DNA from: Chrysophaeum taylorii
Taxonomy: Eukaryota > Sar > Pelagophyceae > Pelagomonadales > Pelagomonadaceae
NCBI GenBank assembly: GCA_029834535.1
Contig: JAQMWT010000203.1
Span: forward strand, 62,001-126,000
Reading direction: 5' to 3'
Length of the DNA: 64,000 nt
This document shows positions 21,900-31,258 of the stretch, piece after piece. The notes under the pieces were generated by a model. That model was not told the origin of the DNA and searched no databases. It worked only from the letters and a program-made list of their open reading frames with translations. The position numbers were made by a program, and so were the translations under genes. How positions within the stretch are numbered: the stretch's first letter is position 1; every line of letters begins with the position of its first letter.

Positions 21900-23705
21900 C
21901 CGTGAATTAAAATCCCCGACATACCGCCGCGAGCCGCATCCAGGTTACAACTGTCGCGGAAGTAGATGCCTCCGGCGACGACGATCGCGAAGAAGATGAA
22001 GTCGACTTGGAGCAGGGGGATGATGACGATGGGATCGTAGAGGCCGAGGGCATCGTTCACGCGGCGCAGCCAGATTGCGACGAGGCCGATCCAAACGTCG
22101 CCAGCGGCGCGTAGGTAAACCAGTGGAGGAAAACTGGGTAAACGATCGTCATCGTGTGTACTTGAAGGAGCTCGGCGAGGCACTTGGCCTGCACGGCAGA
22201 CTGTGTCCCGAAGAGCGCAGAGAAGGCAGCGTAGGTGACGGGGAGGGAGCACCGTCCGGAAGCCGGGCAACGGGCGCAAGACATCGATGCTCCGCTGGTA
22301 CGCGACGTAGGTTCCCTGAAGCACGACCCCAAACACGATGGTCGCCACCAAAAAGGCCTGGTACGCCAAATTGTGGGTGCAATTGCGGCCAAGGTCCCGC
22401 GCAGAGTTCCTCGCGGCTGCTGCTGATGACCGCGAGCACTGTCCCCGAGCATATCACTGCCGTGCCGACGAACGTGCGCCGCGTGATGGTCTTCTTGAGC
22501 ATAAACTTGGATGTTGGTCACGAACTGGACAGCCTCGAGCGACGCGAGCATCGACTGGGCGGCGAAGGCGTAAGAGGCAAAATTGAGTAGAGCGCCGCAC
22601 ACGAATATTACGGTGCCAACTCGCCAAACCCGCGACTCGAATGGCTTGAGGTTGTCGCTACCATGGTCTTCTGCGAGCTGGTGCATGCCGAGACTTTGGA
22701 AGTTGTTCCCCGCGTTTATTATGCGCGCGCTACCTACGAGGCCAAGCACGACAAACCACAGCGGTTGGCCCGAGCCATCGGCCGACGATCCCGCGAGTGC
22801 GACGATTCTGCCCGAAGTGGCGTGGTTGCCGCCGACGTCGGCCGTCGTCACGAGCCGAATGCCGCCGCCGCCGATTCCATCGCTCGTCTCGTCATCGCGG
22901 TCGAGGAGCCCGGGATTCGACAGCTCGATCGCGCCGCTGCTTCCATCGCCCGAGCTGCCACTCGAGATGGCGACGCTTCCACCCGCGCCGTCGGTCGCGT
23001 CGCCGGCGGTCACGACGCAGGCACCGCCGGCCGTCTTTCCCGAGCCGGCGACCACCAACACGCTGCCGCCGCCTTGGCCGTCGACGCTCGCGCCAGCTCG
23101 GGCCGTGAGGTCACCACCGCTGCTGCCGCCGCGGCCAACCATCAGCGCGATTCGTCTTGGCGCTCCCTCGTCATCAGCATCTCCCGTGGCGAGGCTGATC
23201 TCGCCACTCGCGTCGGTGGTCGCGTTGCCCGTTCGCAGCAGCAGGGCGCCCGAGTAGCCCGTACCCGGCGCCGCGTCGAGCCGAATGGCCCCACTGCCCT
23301 CACCACCCGCGAGCACGACGTCGCCACCTTGGAGCGCGGAGGACCCCGCTCGGATCGACACCATCCCGTCCGCCCTCCGAGCCTAGCTCCGCGTTGCCAG
23401 CGCTCGAGATACGAGAGCGCGCCGCCGTCCCCGAGAGTTTAGGAGCACCGACCGGATGTCGCAACCGTCGGCCGTCGCGAGCGAGATGTTCCCGCCGCGT
23501 CACTCGACAGCGCCGCCGTCGCCTGCATTGCGTATGTGGCCTGAGCCCGACGACGAACTGGTCGCGAGACGGACTGCCGCTCTGCAGTGCCACGCCGCGC
23601 CCGTCGATGTTGCCGTTCGAGCCAGACAGACCCGTGCACTATAGCCGAGGCCGCCGCCGCCGCCGGTGCTGGAGATGATAAGGTCGCCGCCCCTTCCAGC
23701 GAGCC
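21900..23705 (-). pseudogene. frameshifted NIPA-like (DUF803) magnesium-transporter family gene with a Gly-rich repeat N-terminal part
   Basis: From about 23705 to 22740 the minus strand encodes degenerate Gly/Ser/Ala/Asp repeats (GGDVVLAGGEGSGAIRL, ASGEISLATGDADDEG), likely an extracellular beta-solenoid-like part. The NIPA-type transporter follows at once: LVGSARIINAGNNFQSLGMH, then GTVIFVCGALLNFASYAFAA and QSMLASLEAVQFVTNI. After that the frame changes: FMLKKTITRRTFVGTAVICS near 22505-22450, NLAYQAFLVATIVFGVV near 22370-22320, PVTYAAFSALFGTQSAVQAK near 22245-22185, and LGLYDPIVIIPLLQVDFIFF near 22050-21985. The order matches the family. The four or so frame changes have no splice-site partners, so this looks like a recently broken gene; a sequencing error is an alternative. 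NIPA proteins are multi-pass membrane transporters of Mg2+. Confidence 0.62.
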
Positions 23706-23890
23706 CGCGCGATGCTGCGCGTTGTGCCAGGCGGCGCGCGGCCTTTGATCATCATCATCATCATCATCATCTCGTGCTGAAACAAACAAAACTTCTCCCG
23801 CTATGATGATGAATGAATGAATGATGCTTGGTGCTGAAAGAAGACGATATAGTAGTTCCGTTGAGCGAGCGAGGAAGCAAGCTATAGACG

Positions 23891-23914
23891 ACAGACAGAC
23901 AGACAGACAGACAG
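23891..23914. repeat. (GACA)n microsatellite in the 5' UTR region of the E2 gene
   Basis: Six ACAG units end 10 nt before the ATG at 23925. Confidence 0.85.
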
Positions 23915-23924
23915 CACGTGAAAG

Positions 23925-26142
23925 ATGGCTCCCAGACGTCGACGGAATCAGCGACGCGGTCGTCCGGCGCCGAGCGAGGCGGAGATTGCGGCGGCGTGCG
24001 CGAAGATCAAGAGCGACCACCCCGAGTTCGGGGTGAAGCGTGCGTTTTCTGTAAGAAGAAAAAAAAGAGCTCGATTCCTTCCTTCCAGGCGTTCACGGCG
24101 AGCTGCTGAAGCGCGAGCCGTTGTGGCGAATTTCGGAACGTCGGATTCAGAAAATTCTGAGGGCCAACAGACCCCAGCTGTATCCGGAGGATTGCGTGTG
24201 TCTTTCGAAGCGGAGAGAGCAGATCGGGTGGGTGGTGCGGGAGGACGACGATCCGCCGCCGGGGACGTGCTCGGTGCAGTGGCTCGAGAACTACGACCCC
24301 GTCCTCGAGAAAACGTCGAATCTTCTTTGTCTGGATCGCACCCTCGTGCCAGGCGATGTTGTGGCGTCGAGGGTTGGAAAGTTGGGTACGGTGACGAAAG
24401 TTCGCGTCGAAATCGAATCGAAGAAAAAGTTTGTCCAAGACTTAGAACCCGTCGGGACCGCGAGACTGGGGGACTGCGTTGTTCACGGTCGATGGATCGG
24501 ACGGGTCTCGGGGGCTTGCTACGACCTAACCCTGTCGAACGGAACGAAAATATCCGGCGAAAACGTGGAGATTTTGGAGGATAATTTCGACGAGCTGTGT
24601 CCGTTTTTTTTGAACCAAAAAGTCGTGCATCGGAAGAAACGGCGGACGGTGCAGAAGATCGAGCTCAATCAGCTCGGGGTGTCGTGGGTGGCCTGGGGTC
24701 CGGGGACTTCTGATGATAATATCCCGCCGCCGCCGTGGATATCCCCGCCGATCCGCGTCGCTTTTCCGGTCCCTTTGAGGGTCGGCGATTATTCGGCCGC
24801 CGGACCTCAGGTCTTGAGGACTCGGACATCGTGTCTGGTGCGATGGGACGACGATTCGGAGTCCTGGGATTCGTCTTTGAATCTGGTTCCCCGGCAGTTG
24901 GGGGAGCACGATTTTCTTCCGGAAGATTTGGTGGTCGCGGAGGATAGGGACGAGATCGGACGAGTGACCGAAGTCTACGACGACAGGACGGTGATGGTGA
25001 AGTGGAAAGACGAGACCCAACGCCTCTCGGCGTACGAGTTGTCGCTGCATCCGTTGAATCTGGGGCCGGGGGATATCGTTTTGAGAGCAGCCCCCGGCGC
25101 GGGAAGAAGTGGGGAAATCGTGACTACGGAAGACGGCGAGCTGCGCGTGCTGGCCGTGCCCGACGACGACCTCGCCCAGGCGATCCGGCTCTCGCTTTCC
25201 GAAGAAGAGGAGGAGATGCGGTTGGGGATCGTGATACGGGCCACACACGGGAAGTTTTTGATCGAGTGGTTGGACGGCTCTACTTCGACCGAGGACCCGG
25301 AGAATTTGTTGGCCGTCCCCGACCATTCGTCGACGACGACTTATTACGACGACGACGAGGAGGAGGAGGAGGCTGTTGATGTTGATGTTGCCGCCTCCGA
25401 AGAGCCTGTTCTTCCGGAAGAGGAGGATGGCGACGCTGCGTTCGAAGTCGTCGAGTCTCTGCCGTCTGATCACGCTTTCGCGTCCAGAGAACGACGCGAG
25501 CTACCGCTTTCTATCGTCAAAAGACTCTGGTCGCAGCTGAAAAAGATTCCCGAAGGGATTATTGTTCGCGCTTTCGAATCCAGATCAGATCTGCTGCGGG
25601 TTCTGATCTGGGGACCTGATGGAACCCCCTACGAGAAACTCCCCTTTATCTTCGATCTCCAAATTCCGGCCGAGTATCCCGAGGAACCGCCTTCCGTCTT
25701 TTATCATTCGAAAACCTCAGAAAGGCTCAACCCAAACCTCTACGAAAACGGAAAGGTGTGTTTGAGTTTGTTGGGGACCTGGACGGGCCCGGGATGGACG
25801 GAAAAATCCACCGTGCTCCAGTTGATCGTCTCCATCCAAGGATTGGTCTTGGTCGAAAAACCCTACTTTAACGAACCCGGGAACGTGCCGTCGGAAGAAC
25901 GAGCGGAAGAGCAGTCTCTCCGGTACAACGAAAACGCGAGACTTTTGAGTTTGAGAAGCGCCATCGAGATTATCAAGAGACCCCCGGCCCCCCTAAAAGC
26001 CCTCATCCTCCGCCATTTCCGGACGAGCGGCGTCTTCGACAATACGACCGCTTCTTCTTCCTCCTCCTCCTCCGAAGGGTATGCGCGCGTCCTCCACCGC
26101 CTCATCCCCCAGTGCAAAGCCGCCCTCGACGAAGCATCATAA
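23925..26142 (+). CDS. UBE2O: UBE2O-type large ubiquitin-conjugating enzyme (E2), two exons
   Basis: I propose exon 1 at 23925-24039, a 49-nt intron 24040-24088 (GTGCGT to TTCCAG) and exon 2 at 24089-26142, giving 722 residues. Splicing joins PEFGVKR to VHGELLKREPLWRISERRIQ, a continuous helical N-terminal domain. Residues about 55-500 hold repeated small beta modules (LGDCVVHGRWIGRVSG, EDLVVAEDRDEIGRVTEVYD), like the SH3-like repeats of UBE2O, and an acidic stretch near 430. The E2 core spans about 510-690 with the active-site Cys596 in NGKVCLSLLGTW. The hallmark of the UBE2O/PHO2/BIRC6 group follows (STVLQLIVSIQGLVLV, then PYFNEPG). Human UBE2O is larger and acts as an E2/E3 hybrid in quality control; the same role here is inferred. 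Exon 1 is duplicated at 18361. The stop lies 6 nt from that of the convergent next gene. Confidence 0.88.
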
Positions 26143-26148
26143 ATAATA

Positions 26149-26805
26149 CTAATCAAGATACATGATAGTAACGATCTTGTCCTTCTGCTCCGCCTCCCTC
26201 GCGGCCTCGACGACCGTGTTGGAGGCGTGAAAGGCAAAGGCGACGAGCTGGTCCGTCAGAGATATGAGCTTCGAATTACAAATCTTAGACGCCAAATCTA
26301 ACGGCAAATGATCGTTCTCCGGCATCTCCTCGACAATTTTCACCTGCGTCACCAACTCCTGAGCTTCTGGCGTCTGCTTCGAGAGGCTCTGCGGCAGGAC
26401 GACGGTCAGAAGATCCGCTCTCTCCGCTCTCAGCGCGCCGCGAATCGCCGCAGAATTCGTGCCCTGCGCGCCAGACGTGAACACGTGATTCCCCGACAAA
26501 ACCAGAGCATACGACAGGAGTTCGATGATCTGCTGGTGAAGATACGAACAGTGTCGCGTTCCGAGGATGCAGTAACTCCTTGGCCCGCCGTCCTGTATCT
26601 CGCGTAACTCGCGCAACATATCTTCAATAGCGATATCCTTCTTCTTCGGGACGGACACAAACTCCAGCGTCCCGCTCCGACTCCCGAGGCTTTCGCTCCG
26701 ACACGCCACGCATCGTTGTCGTCGCACCACCACCAAATTTTTTAACTGCGGCGCCGCTGTCCTCAAACTACTGCTGCTCCTCAAAAGCCAACACAGCACC
26801 AGCAT
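26149..26805 (-). CDS. DprA-like Rossmann-fold protein, probably plastid-targeted
   Basis: An intact 218-codon frame runs from ATG 26805-26803. Residues about 80-215 match the cyanobacterial and plastid conserved proteins annotated as DNA recombination-mediator protein A homologues. Visible motifs are SYCILGTRHCSYLHQQIIEL, LSGNHVFTSGAQGTNSAAIR, TVVLPQSLSKQ and QLVAFAFHASNTVVEAA. GAQGTN is the nucleotide- or phosphate-binding loop of the DprA/LOG Rossmann fold. The N-terminus (MLVLCWLLRSSSSLRTAAP) has a hydrophobic core followed by a Ser/Arg-rich stretch, as expected of a bipartite signal plus transit peptide in a secondary plastid. The biochemical role of these homologues is not settled. Bacterial DprA loads RecA on single strands, but this subfamily is shorter. 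The gene is convergent with the E2 gene. Confidence 0.8.
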   Translation of the reverse strand: MLVLCWLLRSSSSLRTAAPQLKNLVVVRRQRCVACRSESLGSRSGTLEFVSVPKKKDIAIEDMLRELREIQDGGPRSYCILGTRHCSYLHQQIIELLSYALVLSGNHVFTSGAQGTNSAAIRGALRAERADLLTVVLPQSLSKQTPEAQELVTQVKIVEEMPENDHLPLDLASKICNSKLISLTDQLVAFAFHASNTVVEAAREAEQKDKIVTIMYLD

Positions 26806-26844
26806 CCTTTCTATATCCTCATTACTTACCCCTCAACTCAGGGC

Positions 26845-28197
26845 ATGGCGGCTTACTCCTCCAACGCCTCGTCGTCCAAGAGGAAGAGGAAGAGCCGCCC
26901 GGCATCCCCGAGGTTTTCGCCATCTTTGCTGACCTCGTCGCCCCTGCCGTTCGCACGCGCCTCCGACGGCCGGTAGACGCCATCCCGGACACCATACTCA
27001 ACAACAGCAGGGAGCGACTCCGGCGCGAGTCCACTCCGAGTGCGCCTCGCGACGTCGACGCCATCATCACCCAGCCGGGGACGGCGCCTGGCGTCTCGGG
27101 CCCTGTCGACCGACCAGCGGAGCTATGGCACCGTCTCGCCGGCCCTGTCTTTTTTTTGGTGCCTTCGTTTTTGAGGCACGAGGCATGCCACGCGCTCGCC
27201 AAAACATGCGAGGACCATGGTGGGCGCTACCGAGCTCGCCGACCAGACCGCACGCGGCGAATCCCAGGCTATATATTGCAGCCCCTTGCTTCAGCGACAT
27301 CCAGAGCACCCTCGATCCGTTCCGCGTACGCGAAGCTTCGTGGTTTAGCGGACGGAATTTCAGCAATGGGTGACGTTCGCAGTCTTGCACGTGCTCTCGG
27401 GACGACCGACAACGCGGCGGCGGCGGCCTTGGGGCAAGCGTCGCCCGAGAGCAGGCCGATGCGCACGCCGTCAGCGCCGATCCGCCACCGCTGCCGAAGG
27501 AACGGACGGAGGTGGTAGTGGGTGGAAGGAAATCCGCCCCAGGTCGTCTCGACCAGCACGACGACAAGACTGTGACGGCCGTGATTGAAGCAGCGCGAAT
27601 AATGGGGCGGCTGGAAAACACAAGGCGAATGCCGCCGGTTGTTCATCGCCAAGCGGCGATCGATCGGCTCCGTGCTCGAAACAAATGACGAAACGATCGC
27701 GGCGGCGGCGCTCGATCGACGAGCCGTAAACGACGATGACCTCGGATGCCATCGAGAAGGTGGTGCCCCTTGTCAGCAACCAGGAGCTGGAGGGACAAAC
27801 CCCAGGCTCGCAGAGTTGGAAAGAAAGCTCGACGCCGAACTCGCCAGAAGCTCCGTAGTAGCAACAGGAGTCGATGCAAGATGCTCGTCAGCAGAATTGC
27901 TCGCTACGCCCGCGGAATGGGCACGGGTGACCTCGTCAAGCCCTTGAAGTCCTACACTTCGACGACAAAGGACGCCAGCGTGGTCGGCCAGTGTTTGGTT
28001 TTCAGAAGCAAATTTTTAGCCACGCATCTCAAGCAGCAGATCTACCGCAAGATCAAAAGGGTGACGGATGAGCCCGTTGTTCCGCAGCAGCGACGGCCGC
28101 CGCCGGTGCTTGGTGGTACGGAAACACAGGAGCGCAGGGGGCCCTGGACGCTCGGCGTAGCTGCTCTGGCCACAAAGCGAGCAAAGCGCAGGAATTA
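26845..28197 (+). mobile_element. fragment of a non-LTR retrotransposon, related to the copy at 36586-38480
   Basis: About 70 bases at 26905-26975, encoding VFAIFADLVAPAVRTRL, match the reverse complement of 36770-36850 closely. This ties the region to the reverse-transcriptase fossil on the other side of the window. Downstream, plus-strand frames read HEACHALAKTCEDHGGRYRA (about 27170) and later VSRIARYARGMGTGDLVKPL (27890 on), but frames shift and no catalytic motif is visible here. I read it as a 3' portion of the same LINE family followed by unrelated sequence. The right boundary is uncertain. Confidence 0.4.
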
Positions 28198-28535
28198 ACC
28201 ACATATGTCGTCGTCGTCGTCGAGTGGGTTCTCTTTTTTTTTTCCGTGCGTTTCTACCTGTCCACGTACGCTCGAGCAGCTCACTATCGCGATCCGGGCT
28301 CTCGGAAATAAAGCACGAGGGGGGGTGTGGCCTCGGGCGCAAACTGGCCAGTTGGAACGGACAACCCCCTTCTGACGACGTCTATTATCTACTCTCCCCG
28401 GGCATTCTAGGGGGTGGGTCTGCGCTTGGAACCACCTGGGGGGTCCTTAACCACAGCAAGAAGAACGCGACTAGAGACGACTGTCGTAGCTACGACCGAC
28501 CGCCATAACGAGGAGAAAAAGAGAAGAACCCTCAA
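28198..28535. other. no recognised gene
   Basis: A short GTC repeat lies at 28208-28222 and T and G runs follow. I see nothing else. Confidence 0.4.
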
Positions 28536-29288
28536 TCAGGCCCCCCAGCGGAGGGGTCGAACAGTTGTGTGGTCTGTCTTGTTCCCCAGAATCGCGAACT
28601 GCATTATCCATTTCGGCTTTCCTCGTAGTGGCGAGCACGACGCGTTCGGGGATGTCACTTTCCCGCCCGCGTGCAAGACGGTAACGACCTCGTGGACGAC
28701 GGCCGCGCCGCGGCGCGGACGCACGGCGACGGGTGGATCCGTTAGGTAGTGCGTCGCGCCGCCAGAAAAGTCGTCCGTCAAATACAAAACCGCCGTGTGC
28801 GTCGTGACCTCGTCGCCAACATAAGAAGATCCGTCGAAATGCGGCGCGAAATACTGGTCCGAGCCGTAGCAGGAAATGAGGAACTCGGGCCGCACGTTTC
28901 CGATGCGCGCGGCGAATTTTTCGTCCTTCAAAAGTCGAGTGTGCGAGTGCCGTCGGCCGCCGGTCGACATCCGTTCGTATCCGTTGCGTCCAACCTTAAA
29001 GATAAAGTCGCCTTCCTCCAGCGGCGCGGCCCGCGCGATCCACGACTCGCACTCCTCCGCCGACAACAGAACGGGGGTCGTCCAGACGGCATCGGTCTTT
29101 ATTTCCTCCATTACGACAGACGCTTCGAGCTGGAATCGCCGTCTCTCGTTATCCGAGAGCGTCGCAGGCGTCGCCGATTTGTCTATGCGCCATCCGTTGG
29201 CTATCTCGGCTTCGACCGGATCCTCTCGAAACCACAACACGGCCACAACGATCCCAACACCGCCGCCAAGAAGGACGATTCGCTTCAT
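28536..29288 (-). CDS. prolyl 4-hydroxylase-like 2-oxoglutarate/Fe(II) dioxygenase
   Basis: An intact 250-codon frame starts at ATG 29288-29286. The first 20 residues (MKRIVLLGGGVGIVVAVLWF) form a signal anchor, placing the enzyme in the ER/Golgi lumen as a type II membrane protein. The catalytic region follows the P4H-alpha pattern: LLSAEECESWIARA, a substrate-side motif (GGRRHSHTRLL), the iron-binding HxD in YFAPHFDGSSYVG, then AVLYLTDDFSGGATHYL, the distal His in VLHAGGKV, and a basic residue for 2-oxoglutarate in KPKWIMQFAI. About 250 residues is normal for plant and algal P4H-like enzymes, which hydroxylate proline in secreted glycoproteins. The substrate here is unknown. No intron is needed. 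Confidence 0.8.
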   Translation of the reverse strand: MKRIVLLGGGVGIVVAVLWFREDPVEAEIANGWRIDKSATPATLSDNERRRFQLEASVVMEEIKTDAVWTTPVLLSAEECESWIARAAPLEEGDFIFKVGRNGYERMSTGGRRHSHTRLLKDEKFAARIGNVRPEFLISCYGSDQYFAPHFDGSSYVGDEVTTHTAVLYLTDDFSGGATHYLTDPPVAVRPRRGAAVVHEVVTVLHAGGKVTSPNASCSPLRGKPKWIMQFAILGNKTDHTTVRPLRWGA

Positions 29289-29339
29289 ACCTTCCTTCCT
29301 TCAACGGACCATTCATTCTTCTCAACCTCTAACCCTTAG

Positions 29340-30660
29340 GGTGAGGAAAGGACTTGGTGAATGGAGGGGGAGATGGAAATTGAAAGACGGGTAGGTAGGT
29401 GCAGAAAGGGATGGGTCAGGCAGGGTGACGGCGGTGGAAGGCGGGACAGAGGGTGTGGTGGAGGGTGGCAACGCAAGGAGCGGCGGAGAGGATTGAGATG
29501 GAGGCAAGGGTGGAATGGGGGCGGAAAGATGGTGTTGGTAGAAGGGTGGATGGGGTCCCTAGGTGGGTACTGGGGAGTGGACCGAGGTGGGTATTGGGAA
29601 TGTGACCGACGTGGGTATTGGTGTTGATGCCGAGGGCGGGCGGTAGTAGCTTGTGAGAGCAAATAGCGCTGGCGCTTATGACAATCTTTCTGGTGGTGAT
29701 GGCCTCCGGAATACATACCACAAAAGTGACAACAAAGGTCAGTATGGCGTGGGCGCTTGCGATGGAAACCACGTGAAGATGAAGGTGGGTTACGGAATGA
29801 TGATCGAAAAGAGGGGCGTGGGCTATAGAACGTTGTTGAGAGCGCAAAGCATTGAGGCGATGAAAGTACTTATCAGAAGGATGACGACCGTAAAAGTTGG
29901 AACGTTCACGATGACGGGGACTTTCACGGAACGTAGCATGGACATGCGCAGACTTGGTCTGAAGATAATCAAAAACTTTACTGTGGAGGCGATCAACGAA
30001 ACCATCATATGTACGCAGCTTAGGATCAAGTGCAACGAGATCCTTATATAAGAGCGAGTCGGGGATTTTCTTTCGTCTGAAGCAATTGCAATGCAAGAGT
30101 GTCAGGGAAGAAATCTTGATGATGCCGAGCAACTTGAACACCTGTGATGAACTAACTTGTTAAGAAGAAAAGACTCAAATATTGTTGCACACCAAGGAAT
30201 GCAGTGAAGAAGCAATTGCAGACTGATCGACACGATCCCCATGACCCACGTAAACATCCGTAATGCGCTTGTAAAAAAAACCGCGTGAAGTTCATGTCGC
30301 GGTTTTCACGGATATCCGCACGATCAGTATCATGCGTTGGTATAGCGCCACGAAGAGTGCACTGTACCAGCGTTGCTGCTTGAGACCAAATTCTTCTTCA
30401 GAGCAGCCAGAGGCGGAAATGCTAGTCCAAGTGTCAGTGGTCAAGATAATGCGATCACCGGTGGAAATGATCATTTATTTCCAGGCGCCGGGTCCATTGG
30501 TGAAAAAGATGTCGCTCACCACTGAAGGCATCGAGTTTTTGCGAAAGCTTGCTATCCTTAATTTCGATCGAGGACATGATAAACGATAACGAACCGAACA
30601 CGTAGCAATAAACTAAAGCCGAGAAGAAATCGCCACGAAGCAAGCTCAGGTCGTCGTCGA
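29340..30660 (-). mobile_element. copia fossil: gag region
   Basis: Reading away from the terminal repeat at 30674, a gag-like product can be recognised, with a zinc-knuckle-like Cys/His cluster near 29735-29690 and a Pro/Asn/Thr-rich repetitive tail. The tail makes the plus strand strongly G-rich between 29340 and 29650. It is a broken fossil. Confidence 0.5.
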
Positions 30661-30673
30661 CGAGCACCTGCTA

Positions 30674-30783
30674 CCATGTTACGAATGGAATGAGGCGTTA
30701 GACTACTAGCGATAAGAGAAAAACGTAAGGATACTGGATACGTGGTGCAGGGGTAAGTGTCATAGCTTCCTTTGTGAGGAAGC
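30674..30783 (-). repeat. short LTR of the copia fossil, minus orientation
   Basis: The reverse complement matches 33007-33103 over about 100 bases. Immediately past its end (30672 downward on the minus strand) the sequence TGGTAGCAGGTGC resembles the tRNA primer-binding site typical of copia elements. At 30766-30790 the tips of two oppositely oriented LTR starts abut, forming a CATAGCTTCC/GGAAGCTATG palindrome. Confidence 0.7.
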
Positions 30784-30784
30784 T

Positions 30785-31258
30785 ATGAGCTTTAGGTTGG
30801 CCAACATGCGCAGCATGCATTTTACCGAGAGCACAAGCAGGACAAAAAGAAAGCGACGCGGAGCTCGGGAAAAACGGTGCGCCAACAGCAAGAGAAGACA
30901 AACGCCGAAGATAGGGAGGACTATAATGACCAAGACGAGCATGCCAAAGGTCGAAGGTAAGTTGAGTGCGTTGAGACACAGCGGGAAACGCACAAGGATC
31001 ATGGACACGGGGGCAAGAAGAAAATGCCACAAAAGGTGAAACGTAGTCCGCGTAGGGCGCAGCGGTCGTATTGCCGATCCAGCAGACGATCAAAAGAAGA
31101 CCACAGCGACGAAGCAGGGGAATAACGTGATGCGTTTGGCGGTGACGTAAAATACGTTGCGGATAAGCAGGGCCAACGGCCTGAATGGTGTGGCAATCGT
31201 AACCAACTTGTTCAAGGGCATGATCCGAAAGAATCCGTTTGTCACCAAGGCCACCCAT
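30785..31258 (-). mobile_element. copia fossil: gag-pre-integrase piece
   Basis: The product shows LWHARLGHYSPPYLRRL followed by a CPACALGKMHA segment, the hallmark of the gag-pre-integrase/zinc-binding domain of Ty1/copia. It faces the minus-strand LTR, an order not found in an intact element. Confidence 0.75.

Noticed and set aside
22075-23442. Long plus-strand open frames opposite the NIPA-like pseudogene
   Set aside because: They are Arg/Pro/Ser/Ala-rich, lack motifs and lie exactly antisense to sequence with clear transporter homology, so they are GC-driven shadows.
24526-25473. 315-codon minus-strand frame inside the E2 gene
   Set aside because: It is antisense to the UBE2O-type repeat region, has low-complexity Arg/His/Ile content and no recognisable features.
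29325-29342. TAACCCTTAGGG, considered as telomere-like sequence
   Set aside because: It is a single occurrence with no tandem array.
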